Source of the DNA: Proteus vulgaris
Lineage (GTDB): Bacteria > Pseudomonadota > Gammaproteobacteria > Enterobacterales > Enterobacteriaceae
Length of the DNA stretch: 64,000 bases
Assembly (NCBI RefSeq): GCF_016239305.1
Contig: NZ_JAEHOQ010000022.1
Location: forward strand, 19,192 to 83,191
Direction: 5' to 3'
A model generated the notes under the pieces. That model searched no databases, was not told the origin of the DNA, and was given only the letters and a program-made list of their open reading frames with translations. This document shows, in pieces, positions 54,575 to 62,143 of this stretch (position 1 is the first letter of the stretch; each line of letters opens with the position of its first letter). The position numbers and the translations under genes are program-made.

Positions 54575-54623
54575 TTGATTAATTAATAGGCAATAAGGTA
54601 ACAAATGGTTTGGAGAAGTCTGT

Positions 54624-55022
54624 ATGAGAGATATGCAGGAAGTTTTATCACGTTGGGGTGCGTGGTCAGCTAATGAGGGAAATAGTATCGATTACTCATC
54701 AATTGCCGCAGGTTTTAAAGGATTAATTCCAAGCTCAAGACGAAGCCGAGAGCAATGTTCAGATGATGATGGTTTAAAAATAAATAAAGCGGTATTACAT
54801 TTAAAGGTAAATAATAGTTATTTGTTTCAATTGGTTATTATGTACTATGTGAAGAATTATCCTTTGCGTTCAATGGCTTCAAAACTTGGTATTTCGCATA
54901 ATGAAGTGGCTAAGCGATTGCAGACAGCGGAAGGATTTATTGAAGGGTGTTTATCGGTTGATAACGTAAAATTAGATATGGATAAAATAATTAGAAAACA
55001 CCATATTTATATTCTTGCGTAA
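54624..55022 (+). CDS. Q: Late antiterminator Q
   Basis: 132 residues of the phage 82-type antitermination family: VLSRWGAWSANEGNSIDYSSIAAGFKGLIPSS, cited by position about 7-38; SMASKLGISHNEVAKRLQTAEGFIEGCL is the helix-turn-helix-like end. It should permit late transcription through the lysis and structural genes. GGAGAAG precedes the ATG. Confidence 0.9.
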   Translation: MRDMQEVLSRWGAWSANEGNSIDYSSIAAGFKGLIPSSRRSREQCSDDDGLKINKAVLHLKVNNSYLFQLVIMYYVKNYPLRSMASKLGISHNEVAKRLQTAEGFIEGCLSVDNVKLDMDKIIRKHHIYILA

Positions 55023-55362
55023 TTACAAAACACAATATATTGTGTTAATAATGGTTTTGATGTTATGCCTCTTATCTATTGAAAACCTCGTGAGTATAGC
55101 GGGGTTATGTTTTTTAGAGGCACACTTAAGCTGATTTATCGCTAAAAAATAAAGTTTGCTATCTGAATTTTTCTATGGCTTAATAGCGTCACTGGTTTGG
55201 AAGTACAGACCTATTTATGTTAGTAAGTTTAAAGTTGTTCCCGTTTAGCGTTATCCTCGATACCTCTTCATTGTGAATTCCTTCTAATTAATTCCCATAA
55301 GTAAAAATACAAAACAAACCGCATATGCCTTATGGCAAATTAAATAAATTAAAGGAAATTCT
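55023..55362. promoter_or_regulatory. Region after Q with palindrome and terminator
   Basis: 340 bases without a gene. A perfect 18-bp palindrome AACACAATA-TATTGTGTT sits at 55029-55046, seven bases after the Q stop, and a hairpin terminator at 55084-55116. A late promoter (PR') would be expected here but no clear -35/-10 pair was assigned. The right part is the long leader of the cold-shock gene. Confidence 0.55.
55084..55116 (+). terminator. Terminator behind Q
   Basis: AACCTCG / CGGGGTT stem (one G-U pair) with a 9-base loop, then ATGTTTTTTAG. Confidence 0.75.
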
Positions 55363-55575
55363 ATGTCTAATACAATGACTGGTACAGTAAAATGGTTCGA
55401 TGAAGGTAAAGGTTTTGGTTTTATTACTCCAGCTGATGGTAGCAAAGATGTCTTCGTACATTTCTCTGCAATCCAAAGTGATAGCTTCAAAACATTAGCT
55501 GAAGGTCAACAAGTTTCATTCACCATGGAAAATGGTATGAAAGGCCCAGCAGCAGGCAACGTGGTGGCTCTCTAA
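55363..55575 (+). CDS. CspA-family cold-shock protein
   Basis: 70-residue single-strand nucleic-acid chaperone: [20 protein letters not shown] with RNP1 KGFGFI and RNP2 VFVHFSAI. E. coli cryptic prophages carry similar csp genes near Q, so this is a known kind of phage cargo. A long untranslated leader (up to about 240 bases) could carry temperature control; RBS AAAGGAAA precedes the ATG. Confidence 0.95.
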   Translation: MSNTMTGTVKWFDEGKGFGFITPADGSKDVFVHFSAIQSDSFKTLAEGQQVSFTMENGMKGPAAGNVVAL

Positions 55576-55582
55576 AGGCGCT

Positions 55583-55723
55583 ATTACTATTCGCCTCTAT
55601 TTTAAATGCCCTTGTTGTAGTGGTTCACAATATAGAACATCACAATTTGATGTCACAGTGAACAATCCACACGGCGCAAAATGTATCTTTTGCAAAAGTG
55701 TGATGACAGCTCAAATGAGTTAA
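55583..55723 (+). CDS. YmcF/YnfQ-like zinc-ribbon small protein
   Basis: 46 codons with no ATG or GTG start: the frame begins ITIRLYFKCPCCSGSQYR and ends CKSVMTAQMS. CxxC pairs CPCC / CIFC make a zinc ribbon. AAAGG lies 4 bases before ATT 55583; ATT 55589 is the alternative. In E. coli YmcF and YnfQ are such proteins, encoded right behind csp genes and reported to start at a non-AUG codon (recalled, not checked). Gene order here is the same, 7 bases after the csp stop. Confidence 0.75.
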   Translation: MTIRLYFKCPCCSGSQYRTSQFDVTVNNPHGAKCIFCKSVMTAQMS

Positions 55724-55744
55724 GCATTAAATAGTTGAATATAC

Positions 55745-55770
55745 AAAACCTCGCTTCGGCGGGGTTTTTT
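55745..55770 (+). terminator. Terminator after the cold-shock pair
   Basis: CCTCGC-TTCG-GCGGGG hairpin with a stable UUCG loop, followed by TTTTTTGCC. Confidence 0.9.
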
Positions 55771-55820
55771 GCCATCTACAATCCCATGTTGGTCAAAGAT
55801 AAAAAATTTAGATTTTAGGG

Positions 55821-55850
55821 CTTGAAAAATACTTGCTCGTTCATATTTAT
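55821..55850 (+). promoter_or_regulatory. Possible heat-shock (sigma-32) promoter
   Basis: CTTGAAAA at 55821 matches the sigma-32 -35 element; CATATTTAT at 55842-55850 is a partial -10 match, 14 bases further. It lies about 60 bases before the small heat-shock gene. Confidence 0.5.
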
Positions 55851-55906
55851 ATTTTGGGTAAATAAGATACCGCCCATAATTCACTAAATACTGAAGGAGG
55901 AGTTAT

Positions 55907-56365
55907 ATGCCTAACATTAAACCTTTTTCATTATTCCCAACATTATCTGACAACTTACTTTCAAACCGTTTTGATCAGATAGATCGCCTGTTTAGTCAGT
56001 TAACAGGCAGTAAGCCTATTGCATCACCTGTACAGACTTATAACCTGAAACAGATTGATGATAACCATTATGAACTGACGGTGAGTGTGCCTGGATATCA
56101 AGAAAATGACTTATCGGTTTCATTAAAAGGAAGTCGTTTATTGATTGAAGGGAAAAAAGAAGAAAAATCAGAAGAAGACAATGATAAATGGATCCACCGA
56201 GGTATATCTCAAGGTCAATTTACGTTGCAATTTGACCTCGGTAAAAATGTTAAAATAGAAAAAGCCGATTTATCAAGTGGACTTCTGACTATTGCTATTG
56301 AGTATGAATTACCTGAAGAAGAAAAACGGCAAACAATAGCGATAGAAAATAAAGATAAAAGCTAA
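55907..56365 (+). CDS. Small heat-shock protein (Hsp20/IbpA type)
   Basis: 152-residue alpha-crystallin-domain chaperone: VQTYNLKQIDDNHYELTVSVPGY, cited as the domain start at about residue 42, and LSSGLLTIAIEYELPEEEK with a GLLTI end motif. ATP-independent holdase that should keep unfolded proteins soluble. GAAGGAGGAG just upstream is a strong ribosome site. As cargo in a prophage this is less usual than csp. Own terminator follows. Confidence 0.92.
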   Translation: MPNIKPFSLFPTLSDNLLSNRFDQIDRLFSQLTGSKPIASPVQTYNLKQIDDNHYELTVSVPGYQENDLSVSLKGSRLLIEGKKEEKSEEDNDKWIHRGISQGQFTLQFDLGKNVKIEKADLSSGLLTIAIEYELPEEEKRQTIAIENKDKS

Positions 56366-56380
56366 TTGAATGTGAATAAG

Positions 56381-56420
56381 ATTAAGGCTACGCATGATGT
56401 GTAGCCTTAATTGTTTTTGT
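56381..56420 (+). terminator. Terminator after the small heat-shock gene
   Basis: ATTAAGGCTAC / GTAGCCTTAAT, an 11-bp perfect stem with 9-base loop, then TGTTTTTG. Confidence 0.9.
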
Positions 56421-56595
56421 GAAAGGTTCTAAATTGTATGAATTCAAATTTGAGTTGACAGGGTTCATAGGTAAAAACAATCTAGACCAGATAGTTTTGG
56501 TTGAGCGAACAGCAGACACTTCCACGGAGATACTAGAATGGACGTGGATGGTGTTATGATCCTTTAAGGATAAAGGAGGCCGAACGCCCCTCTTT

Positions 56596-57672
56596 TTAGA
56601 AATTCTGATTGTTTATAAGATCACAAACAACTAAGAACAACAATTCAGATGAAAATTTCAAGGTTATTGATTCCTTATTTAATGGGATGAATCTAAATGA
56701 ATGATCCGCCTGTTCGCCATGTAATATTTTATTTCTTAAGTAATACATATAACAATTACATAATACATCAACTAATTCAATATCGTGTTTAGTTGGGTTA
56801 TTTAATCTTGAATTTATTATACTTGAGGTGCTTGTTCTTAGTGCTTGTACTGTCCAGAAACCTTTTTGAAAATCAATAGTCTCATTTGCTATTTCAACTA
56901 AGCGTGAATCAGAATATTTTTTGAGGAATTCGGAAAATTTTTGTTCTTTTATATTTGGTGCGTTCATCCTTGTTACAAAATTATTTTCTAACATTGCATA
57001 CCATCTAGTAGCATCAGTTATATCTTTTTTGGATAAATTACTGACATGGGCTGTGGAAAGCGGGTAATCTGTAGGAGTATTTGTCATGAAATGCCCCATT
57101 TCCTCAAGACATTCCCATTCTTGACGTTTAGAGCTTCGCACTCTATAGATTGAATTGTATGACTTCCAAAGTTTTTCAAATATATCGTTGTCATCATCAC
57201 AGCAGAGTGAGCGAATCAAAGTGGTTGTAGCATATAAGTGTTTAACTCCTTCATTTGTGGATTTGAAGATAACTTGTAATTTATTTTTGTTAATTCTCCG
57301 AAGATTTGTTACATTCCCTTTGGGTTGTAAGTTTCTTAATTCATTTTGAGTGTACTCCTTTACAAGAGTATTTTTATTGTCATAACACATTATTGATTGT
57401 ATCTCGGGGATTATTCCATTTGCTATGGAGTAATATACATATGATTTAATGAATTGAAAATATATCTCACTTTTATTATTTTTAAATACGTCGTCAAATT
57501 CCGTTCTTTTAGAACGTGTTCCTGATATTGTGATTTTATTTGATGATATTATAAGTTCATCAGTATGGCCTCTGGAAAACTTATATTGAAGGGTGTGTTG
57601 CTCATTTTGTATATTTAAATTACCACTAACTGTTGCAATTATTTTAAATGCATTACGTGTTGACTTACCCAT
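56596..57672 (-). CDS. Protein with C-terminal HEPN-like motif
   Basis: 358 residues, no family recognised. Near the C-terminus YLRNKILHGEQ contains R-x4-H (Arg313 to His318), the catalytic motif of many HEPN RNases, in a helical context (ELVDVLCNCYMYYLRN). The N-terminal part (about 1-130) is beta-rich. AAGGAAAG lies 8 bases before the ATG. It is transcribed against the late direction, so from its own promoter, as for lysogenic cargo genes. A defence or toxin role is possible but only inferred. Confidence 0.65.
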   Translation of the reverse strand: MGKSTRNAFKIIATVSGNLNIQNEQHTLQYKFSRGHTDELIISSNKITISGTRSKRTEFDDVFKNNKSEIYFQFIKSYVYYSIANGIIPEIQSIMCYDNKNTLVKEYTQNELRNLQPKGNVTNLRRINKNKLQVIFKSTNEGVKHLYATTTLIRSLCCDDDNDIFEKLWKSYNSIYRVRSSKRQEWECLEEMGHFMTNTPTDYPLSTAHVSNLSKKDITDATRWYAMLENNFVTRMNAPNIKEQKFSEFLKKYSDSRLVEIANETIDFQKGFWTVQALRTSTSSIINSRLNNPTKHDIELVDVLCNCYMYYLRNKILHGEQADHSFRFIPLNKESITLKFSSELLFLVVCDLINNQNF

Positions 57673-57998
57673 TTTATATTCTTTCCTTACTTAAATTACT
57701 TGCAGTCATCACAAATTAAAAGTTGTTCTACAACTTCTCTATTTTAGCAGTTCATAACTAAGTGTATATTCTGTACTACGTAAGCACGCTAGTATACATT
57801 TAAAACTTATCAGCGCATTTCACATATGATACCTGCCTACAATTGGGCATAATTGACTAATATGCAACCTTATAGTTAGTTTTTTTATGGCACTGAGTGG
57901 ACTGTCTGATTAGATCTGGTCTTGAATTATAATGGTATTAGATTAAATATGAATGGATATCTAAATTATAAGTATGAAAGAGCTACCCAACACTCAAT

Positions 57999-58106
57999 AA
58001 AAAAATGCCGATACGCTAGGAGTCATATCGGCATATAAAATAAACGCAAGAAGCAATGTAAGTCATGTCGTACTAATTCGTATCAGACCTGTCAAATTTG
58101 ATACAT
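57999..58106 (-). ncRNA. ryhB-like: RyhB-like iron-regulated small RNA
   Basis: Minus-strand RNA of about 108 nt. A 5' stem-loop GTATCA / TGATAC (58104-58080) is followed by a core at 58073-58047, GTACGACATGACTTACATTG then CTTCTTG, which matches 21 of 25 bases of the E. coli RyhB core as I remember it (ACGACATTGCTCACATTGCTTCC). A terminator hairpin ATGCCGATA / TATCGGCAT (58005-58034) ends in U6-7. The promoter TTGAAT-17-TATCAT is overlapped by a Fur box. Expected role: base pairing with mRNAs of iron-using proteins, with Hfq. Confidence 0.86.
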
Positions 58107-58110
58107 GTGT

Positions 58111-58129
58111 AATGATAATTATTCTCATT
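58111..58129 (-). promoter_or_regulatory. Fur box over the small RNA promoter
   Basis: AATGATAAT-T-ATTCTCATT is a 19-bp inverted repeat (8 of 9 pairs) very close to the Fur consensus. It covers the spacer and -10 (58112-58117) of the leftward promoter whose -35 TTGAAT lies at 58135-58140. It sits just upstream of the predicted RNA start. Confidence 0.85.
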
Positions 58130-58181
58130 AATATATTCAACCCTAAATTAAATAAGGTTACTTTGTAGCCTTTTCATCTAC

Positions 58182-58237
58182 GCCGACCACAGAATCAACA
58201 CCCACTTATACCGTTCACACAAGAGCTGTGAGTCGGC
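58182..58237 (+). promoter_or_regulatory. Long hairpin in the leader of the next gene
   Basis: GCCGACCACAG pairs with CTGTG-A-GTCGGC (one bulged A) across a 33-base loop, 30 bases before the next coding start. A smaller hairpin GGTTAC / GTAGCC precedes it at about 58156-58170. A structured leader is likely; its role is unknown. Confidence 0.6.
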
Positions 58238-58268
58238 ACCTTATTAACTAAATAAATCGGTAAATGTT

Positions 58269-58691
58269 ATGTCAAAAGAGATAAGCGAATTACAGTTTAG
58301 TCTTCACTATGCCTCAGAAACAGACAGTGAAAAGAATACTTCCGTCATTTTAACGGCGAATATCCATACGGCTGATGGCGAAACTCAACAACTGACACAA
58401 TTAATTTGCACAACGTCTCCCTCAGGTAAAAAGCAATATCGAATCGGCACACAAAAGATTAATGATGCAGGTGACCCATTGCTGGTGGCGATTGAATCTT
58501 ATTGGCGCAAAAATACACAAGAGAGTTGTGTTTATTTGTTAGAGAAAGCGAAGCAATTTATTCAAGGGTACTTACAACAAACGAATACATGGATATCTAT
58601 GTATGGTCTTGTGATTGTTTCTAATGCGTCACTGGAAGAGCAGTTGCCTGAAGCTTTATTAAAGGCACTTAAAGTATCAATACCCGCCTAA
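58269..58691 (+). CDS. Phage protein of unknown function before the lysis genes
   Basis: 140 residues, soluble. The first part is beta-type (SVILTANIHTADGETQQLTQLIC), the second helical (LLVAIESYWRKNTQESCVYLLEKAKQF). No family recognised. It reads in the late direction, 66 bases before holin. Confidence 0.6.
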   Translation: MSKEISELQFSLHYASETDSEKNTSVILTANIHTADGETQQLTQLICTTSPSGKKQYRIGTQKINDAGDPLLVAIESYWRKNTQESCVYLLEKAKQFIQGYLQQTNTWISMYGLVIVSNASLEEQLPEALLKALKVSIPA

Positions 58692-58757
58692 TTTTTTATC
58701 GTTTCACTTTTAACTCTCTCACACTAATCATCAACGGACACTCCTCTGGGGGGGACT

Positions 58758-59027
58758 ATGCGTATGGAAAAATTAACCAATGTAACTTATGGAACAGCAG
58801 GCCTAACGGCATTTTTTGCCAGTCTCTCTTTATATGAATGGGGATTTGTTATCGGGATGGCGTTTAGCATGGTTTTGGGTTTAGCTACTTATTTTATGAC
58901 GCGTCGAGAACAGCGAAAACGCACTCAATTATTTGAAGAGCTTGTTCGTCATGTTGATCCACAAAATCCGACCGAAACGTTAAAAAGGCTTGCTGAATTA
59001 ATGGTAAAAGCGCCAAAGGATATTTAA
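58758..59027 (+). CDS. Holin
   Basis: 89 residues from ATG 58758, behind a GGGGGG-type ribosome site. Two hydrophobic segments (about 12-28 and 31-48) and a charged tail with TRREQRKRTQ resemble HP1-type holins. It should time lysis by permeabilising the inner membrane. The last base overlaps the endolysin start. Confidence 0.85.
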   Translation: MRMEKLTNVTYGTAGLTAFFASLSLYEWGFVIGMAFSMVLGLATYFMTRREQRKRTQLFEELVRHVDPQNPTETLKRLAELMVKAPKDI

Positions 59028-59497
59028 TGTCTCTCAAACAGAAAATAGCTGCGTTAACAACTGCGGGAGCCACAGCAATCGCATTAGTAGTAATAGTCCA
59101 TTTTGAGGGTGTGCGTTATGAACCTTATCGTGATGTGGCGGGTGTTCTAACAGTTTGTTATGGGCATACAGGCAAAGACATTATTCAGGGTAAGATATAC
59201 ACACAACAAGAATGTGATGCGTTATTACAAAACGATTTTATTAAGACACAACAGCAAGTCGATGCATTAATCAAAGTACCACTCGATGACTACACTAAAG
59301 CCGCTTTATATTCCTTTGCTTTTAATGTGGGTACAACCGCATTTTCTCGCTCAACATTACTCAAGAAACTAAACGCTGGTGATAGAGCGGGTGCTTGTGA
59401 AGAAATGAAACGTTGGGTATATGCAGGCGGAAAGGTTTGGCGAGGGCTTGTCAGTCGTCGAGAGGCGGAGTCAGCACTATGTTATGGAAACCTTTAA
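59027..59497 (+). CDS. Endolysin, SAR-type lysozyme (GH24)
   Basis: 156 residues. N-terminal hydrophobic, uncleaved-type SAR segment (AALTTAGATAIALVVIVHF) and the catalytic triad Glu-8-Asp-5-Thr in HFEGVRYEPYRDVAGVLTVCYG. Cleaves murein after release from the membrane. RrrD/P21 R-like length. Confidence 0.94.
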   Translation: MSLKQKIAALTTAGATAIALVVIVHFEGVRYEPYRDVAGVLTVCYGHTGKDIIQGKIYTQQECDALLQNDFIKTQQQVDALIKVPLDDYTKAALYSFAFNVGTTAFSRSTLLKKLNAGDRAGACEEMKRWVYAGGKVWRGLVSRREAESALCYGNL

Positions 59498-59637
59498 TCA
59501 TCATTATCAGCTTTATCCTCATATTACTCATCACAGTCGCTGGTGGCATTTATCTCTTGATTGATAACTCATGTACTAAAGACCAAGTGAGTTTAGAAAA
59601 ACGCTGTCAGATTGCACTCTCACATCATCGGTACTAA
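59479..59637 (+). CDS. Small membrane protein overlapping the endolysin
   Basis: 52 residues from ATG 59479, overlapping the endolysin end by 19 bases. One strong membrane segment (IIIISFILILLITVAGGIYLL) and a short Cys-containing tail. It may assist lysis or regulate holin, by position only. Confidence 0.55.
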   Translation: MLWKPLIIIISFILILLITVAGGIYLLIDNSCTKDQVSLEKRCQIALSHHRY

Positions 59638-59639
59638 TC

Positions 59640-60104
59640 ATGAAATACGGGAAACTCTATGCTGTCATTGCGATGGTAGGCATCATTGTGGGTGGCTATT
59701 GGGTGATTAATTGGCAAGCTGACAGGATTAATTCACTGACAGATACCAACAAAAAACTAACAGTGGCTCTCGAAGAACAAAAGTCTATTAATACTGATTA
59801 TCAAGCACGCATAATGCGGTTAAACCAACTGGATATTCAATATATGCAGGAGTTAGCGAATGCTAAGAATGAAATTAGTCGGTTGCGTGATATTAGCGAG
59901 CGTCATCCTGAGCGGGTGTACATCAAAGCCGAGTGTCCAAAAAACAAAACCACTTCCGCCACCAGCTTGGCTTATGCAACCACCGCCCGACCTACTGACA
60001 CCGCTATCCGAAATTATTGGTTACTCAGAGAGCGAATTGCAGAGTCAGAGCAGGTGATTAAAGGGTTGCAGGATTACATCAGGCAGGAGTGTGTAGGTGA
60101 TTAG
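59640..60104 (+). CDS. Rz: Spanin, inner-membrane subunit (Rz)
   Basis: 154 residues. One N-terminal membrane helix (AVIAMVGIIVGGYWVI) and a long periplasmic coiled coil (DRINSLTDTNKKLTVALEEQ). With Rz1 it disrupts the outer membrane at lysis. The Rz1 gene lies inside it in another frame. Confidence 0.9.
   Translation: MKYGKLYAVIAMVGIIVGGYWVINWQADRINSLTDTNKKLTVALEEQKSINTDYQARIMRLNQLDIQYMQELANAKNEISRLRDISERHPERVYIKAECPKNKTTSATSLAYATTARPTDTAIRNYWLLRERIAESEQVIKGLQDYIRQECVGD
59860..60057 (+). CDS. Rz1: Spanin, outer-membrane lipoprotein (Rz1)
   Basis: 65 residues, encoded within Rz in the +1 frame. Signal peptide with lipobox ILSGC, then a Pro-rich mature part (KPLPPPAWLMQPPPDLLTP), the hallmark of Rz1. 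ATG 59860 or the second ATG at 59869 may be used. Confidence 0.9.
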   Translation: MLRMKLVGCVILASVILSGCTSKPSVQKTKPLPPPAWLMQPPPDLLTPLSEIIGYSESELQSQSR

Positions 60105-60147
60105 AGTTTTTTATATCCATAACCCTTTAATTTATATATTAAATCTA

Positions 60148-60729
60148 TCACATAAGAGAGTAGATATCGAAAGTATAAGTGGACTCAATAAATTCTGATT
60201 TCACGGTTATTGAGTGGCTGTTTTTATTGTATTTTAACGGGAATTTATCTAAACCCTCTAAAAGGCATGTGTAATAAGCAATATCGTCTGAATTTCTTTG
60301 CAAGAATTTTACGTCGCTAACGGGCGGTTTTTTACGCATTTTTCTTTGTTGAATAATGTGAATAAAATGACTTGTTTGACTGGATAAATTACGAGTTAAG
60401 TCAGAAATAATGCTATTTTGAACTGCCGGTATGGTTAGATCCTTCGGATAATGATGTTTAAATTCAATAGTAGCAATCAAACTAGATTCATCCTTATTTA
60501 CCGGATAAAGAGATAAGTCCACTGCACCATTCCTGCTTTTGGGATGTTCTGTCATTGCTAAGTAATCAGAGTTCTCATTGATAACAATGCTTATTTCATC
60601 CCTAATCTGATTCTCATGTTTTCGATTATAAAAATATAAATTAAGTTCGTGTAGTTTTTGCTTAACTCGTGGATTTTTGATTGCGTCAATTAAAGTTGAA
60701 GTAATGGGATCTATTTGGGATGTTTTCAT
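60148..60729 (-). CDS. Protein with PD-(D/E)XK nuclease-like motif
   Basis: 193 residues from ATG 60729; the frame is open to a TTG at 60828 but no start has a good ribosome site. NGAVDLSLY and LIATIEFKHHYP give Asp71-x17-Glu89-x-Lys91, the PD-(D/E)XK nuclease pattern. It faces the lysis genes, so it is separately transcribed cargo. A restriction or defence role is possible. Family not recognised. Confidence 0.6.
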   Translation of the reverse strand: MKTSQIDPITSTLIDAIKNPRVKQKLHELNLYFYNRKHENQIRDEISIVINENSDYLAMTEHPKSRNGAVDLSLYPVNKDESSLIATIEFKHHYPKDLTIPAVQNSIISDLTRNLSSQTSHFIHIIQQRKMRKKPPVSDVKFLQRNSDDIAYYTCLLEGLDKFPLKYNKNSHSITVKSEFIESTYTFDIYSLM

Positions 60730-61015
60730 TAGTAAATGATATTTTTGTTTGGATTGTACGTAAATCTTATCATGATAATTAATATATAGAGAAATCATGA
60801 CTAAAAGTTCAGCTTGGATGGCAATCAAGTGAGTTTATTATTTCTTATGAAAATAGTTTGTGAGTTTGAAAGGAAAACAATGTTTTTATGATTATATGAA
60901 ATATTACATGAGTAAAATTTCATGATCTAGATCGATGATATATCCTAATATAGCTGTATTTCATATGCTAAGATACATGTAAATGAATAATTCATGTTTA
61001 CTTGGTGTAGTGTAT

Positions 61016-62092
61016 ATGGCAAATAACCCACTTGCTGAAGTCCAGCGTGAATCAGCAGGAGCAAGTACTTTCGGAAAATATAATTTTCAATTTCATTGGG
61101 CATTATGTGAGATTATTGAAAAGCACAAAAAAAATCAGGAATATGCTTTATTAATTGAATATCAGGAAGATGTTGTAATTGCTAATAGTTTAGATCCAAG
61201 CAATGCACAGTTTGAATTTTATCAAGTAAAGAATCAGATAGCTAAGTATACATCAGCATCCCTTACAAAAAGGGATAAAGGTAAAAATAATAAGCTTAAA
61301 AACTCTGTACTAGGAAAGCTACTTAGTTCTTGTGTTAATACTTCATATGAAAATAGAGTTGTTAAGATTGGGCTAGTTTCATCAAGTGGATTTAGCCTAA
61401 ATATTGATAAAGATCTTAAACTAGATGTAATCAAGATAGGTGATTTAGCAAAAGATGATTTAGCTAGTTTAACTAAAGATATAACAGATGAACTAGGGAT
61501 TAGTGTTTTGCCTGAACATCTGCAATTTATTGTTCCTGAGATACAGTTAAAAAACCAAGAAGATTATGTATTATCTCGTTTCGCATACCTTGTTGATGCT
61601 ATATTTCCTGGGGCACTATGTAATCCAGTAAACATATATCGTTCTATTGTTGATGAAATGGGGCGAATAGGTCGTATTGAATATGATTATAAAGATTGGA
61701 TAAGACTTATTGATAAAAAATCACTCACCTCGACAGATGTTCACAAAGTGATTACTCAATACACAAGCCATCCTTGTATTGATGATTTAAAAAGTAATTT
61801 TGATGATTTGGCCACTGATTTAGGTTGGAGATCTAAGAAAAAGCGCATTTTTAAAGGTAAAATCACTTCACTAGCACTACGTAGAGCTGGTTTTATGAGT
61901 GCTTTAGATATTGATATTACGGAGTCATTTAAGCAATCTTATCTCAAAGTTGATGAAGATAAATATGACGATGATGCTACATATATAGAAGCTTTATGCC
62001 GACAAGCTGTTGATGATGATTTACTTCAAAAAATAAATAATAATGAAGACGAGTTATTGTTAGAAGTCATCTACTGTTTATTAAAGGCTTAA
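61016..62092 (+). CDS. DUF4297 (Cap4-type) nuclease, Lamassu LmuA-like
   Basis: 358 residues from ATG 61016 (MANNPLAEVQRESAGASTFG); the frame is open to an ATG at 60983. The DUF4297 features are at the N-terminus: QRESAGASTFGKYNFQFHWA, EYQEDVVI with acidic residues near 51-52, and FYQVKNQ with the QxK pair near 69-71, a PD-(D/E)XK dsDNA nuclease. The remainder is helical and unassigned. It is followed after 51 bases by an SMC-like ATPase, the pairing of Lamassu-type systems. Confidence 0.78.
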   Translation: MANNPLAEVQRESAGASTFGKYNFQFHWALCEIIEKHKKNQEYALLIEYQEDVVIANSLDPSNAQFEFYQVKNQIAKYTSASLTKRDKGKNNKLKNSVLGKLLSSCVNTSYENRVVKIGLVSSSGFSLNIDKDLKLDVIKIGDLAKDDLASLTKDITDELGISVLPEHLQFIVPEIQLKNQEDYVLSRFAYLVDAIFPGALCNPVNIYRSIVDEMGRIGRIEYDYKDWIRLIDKKSLTSTDVHKVITQYTSHPCIDDLKSNFDDLATDLGWRSKKKRIFKGKITSLALRRAGFMSALDIDITESFKQSYLKVDEDKYDDDATYIEALCRQAVDDDLLQKINNNEDELLLEVIYCLLKA

Positions 62093-62143
62093 TAATGCAA
62101 AATAATTATAAATTATTGATTAGGAATCTTAGGAATCACAAAA

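Noticed and set aside
61234..61434. Minus-strand frame inside the DUF4297 gene
   Set aside because: Shadow of the plus-strand coding sequence, no start signals.
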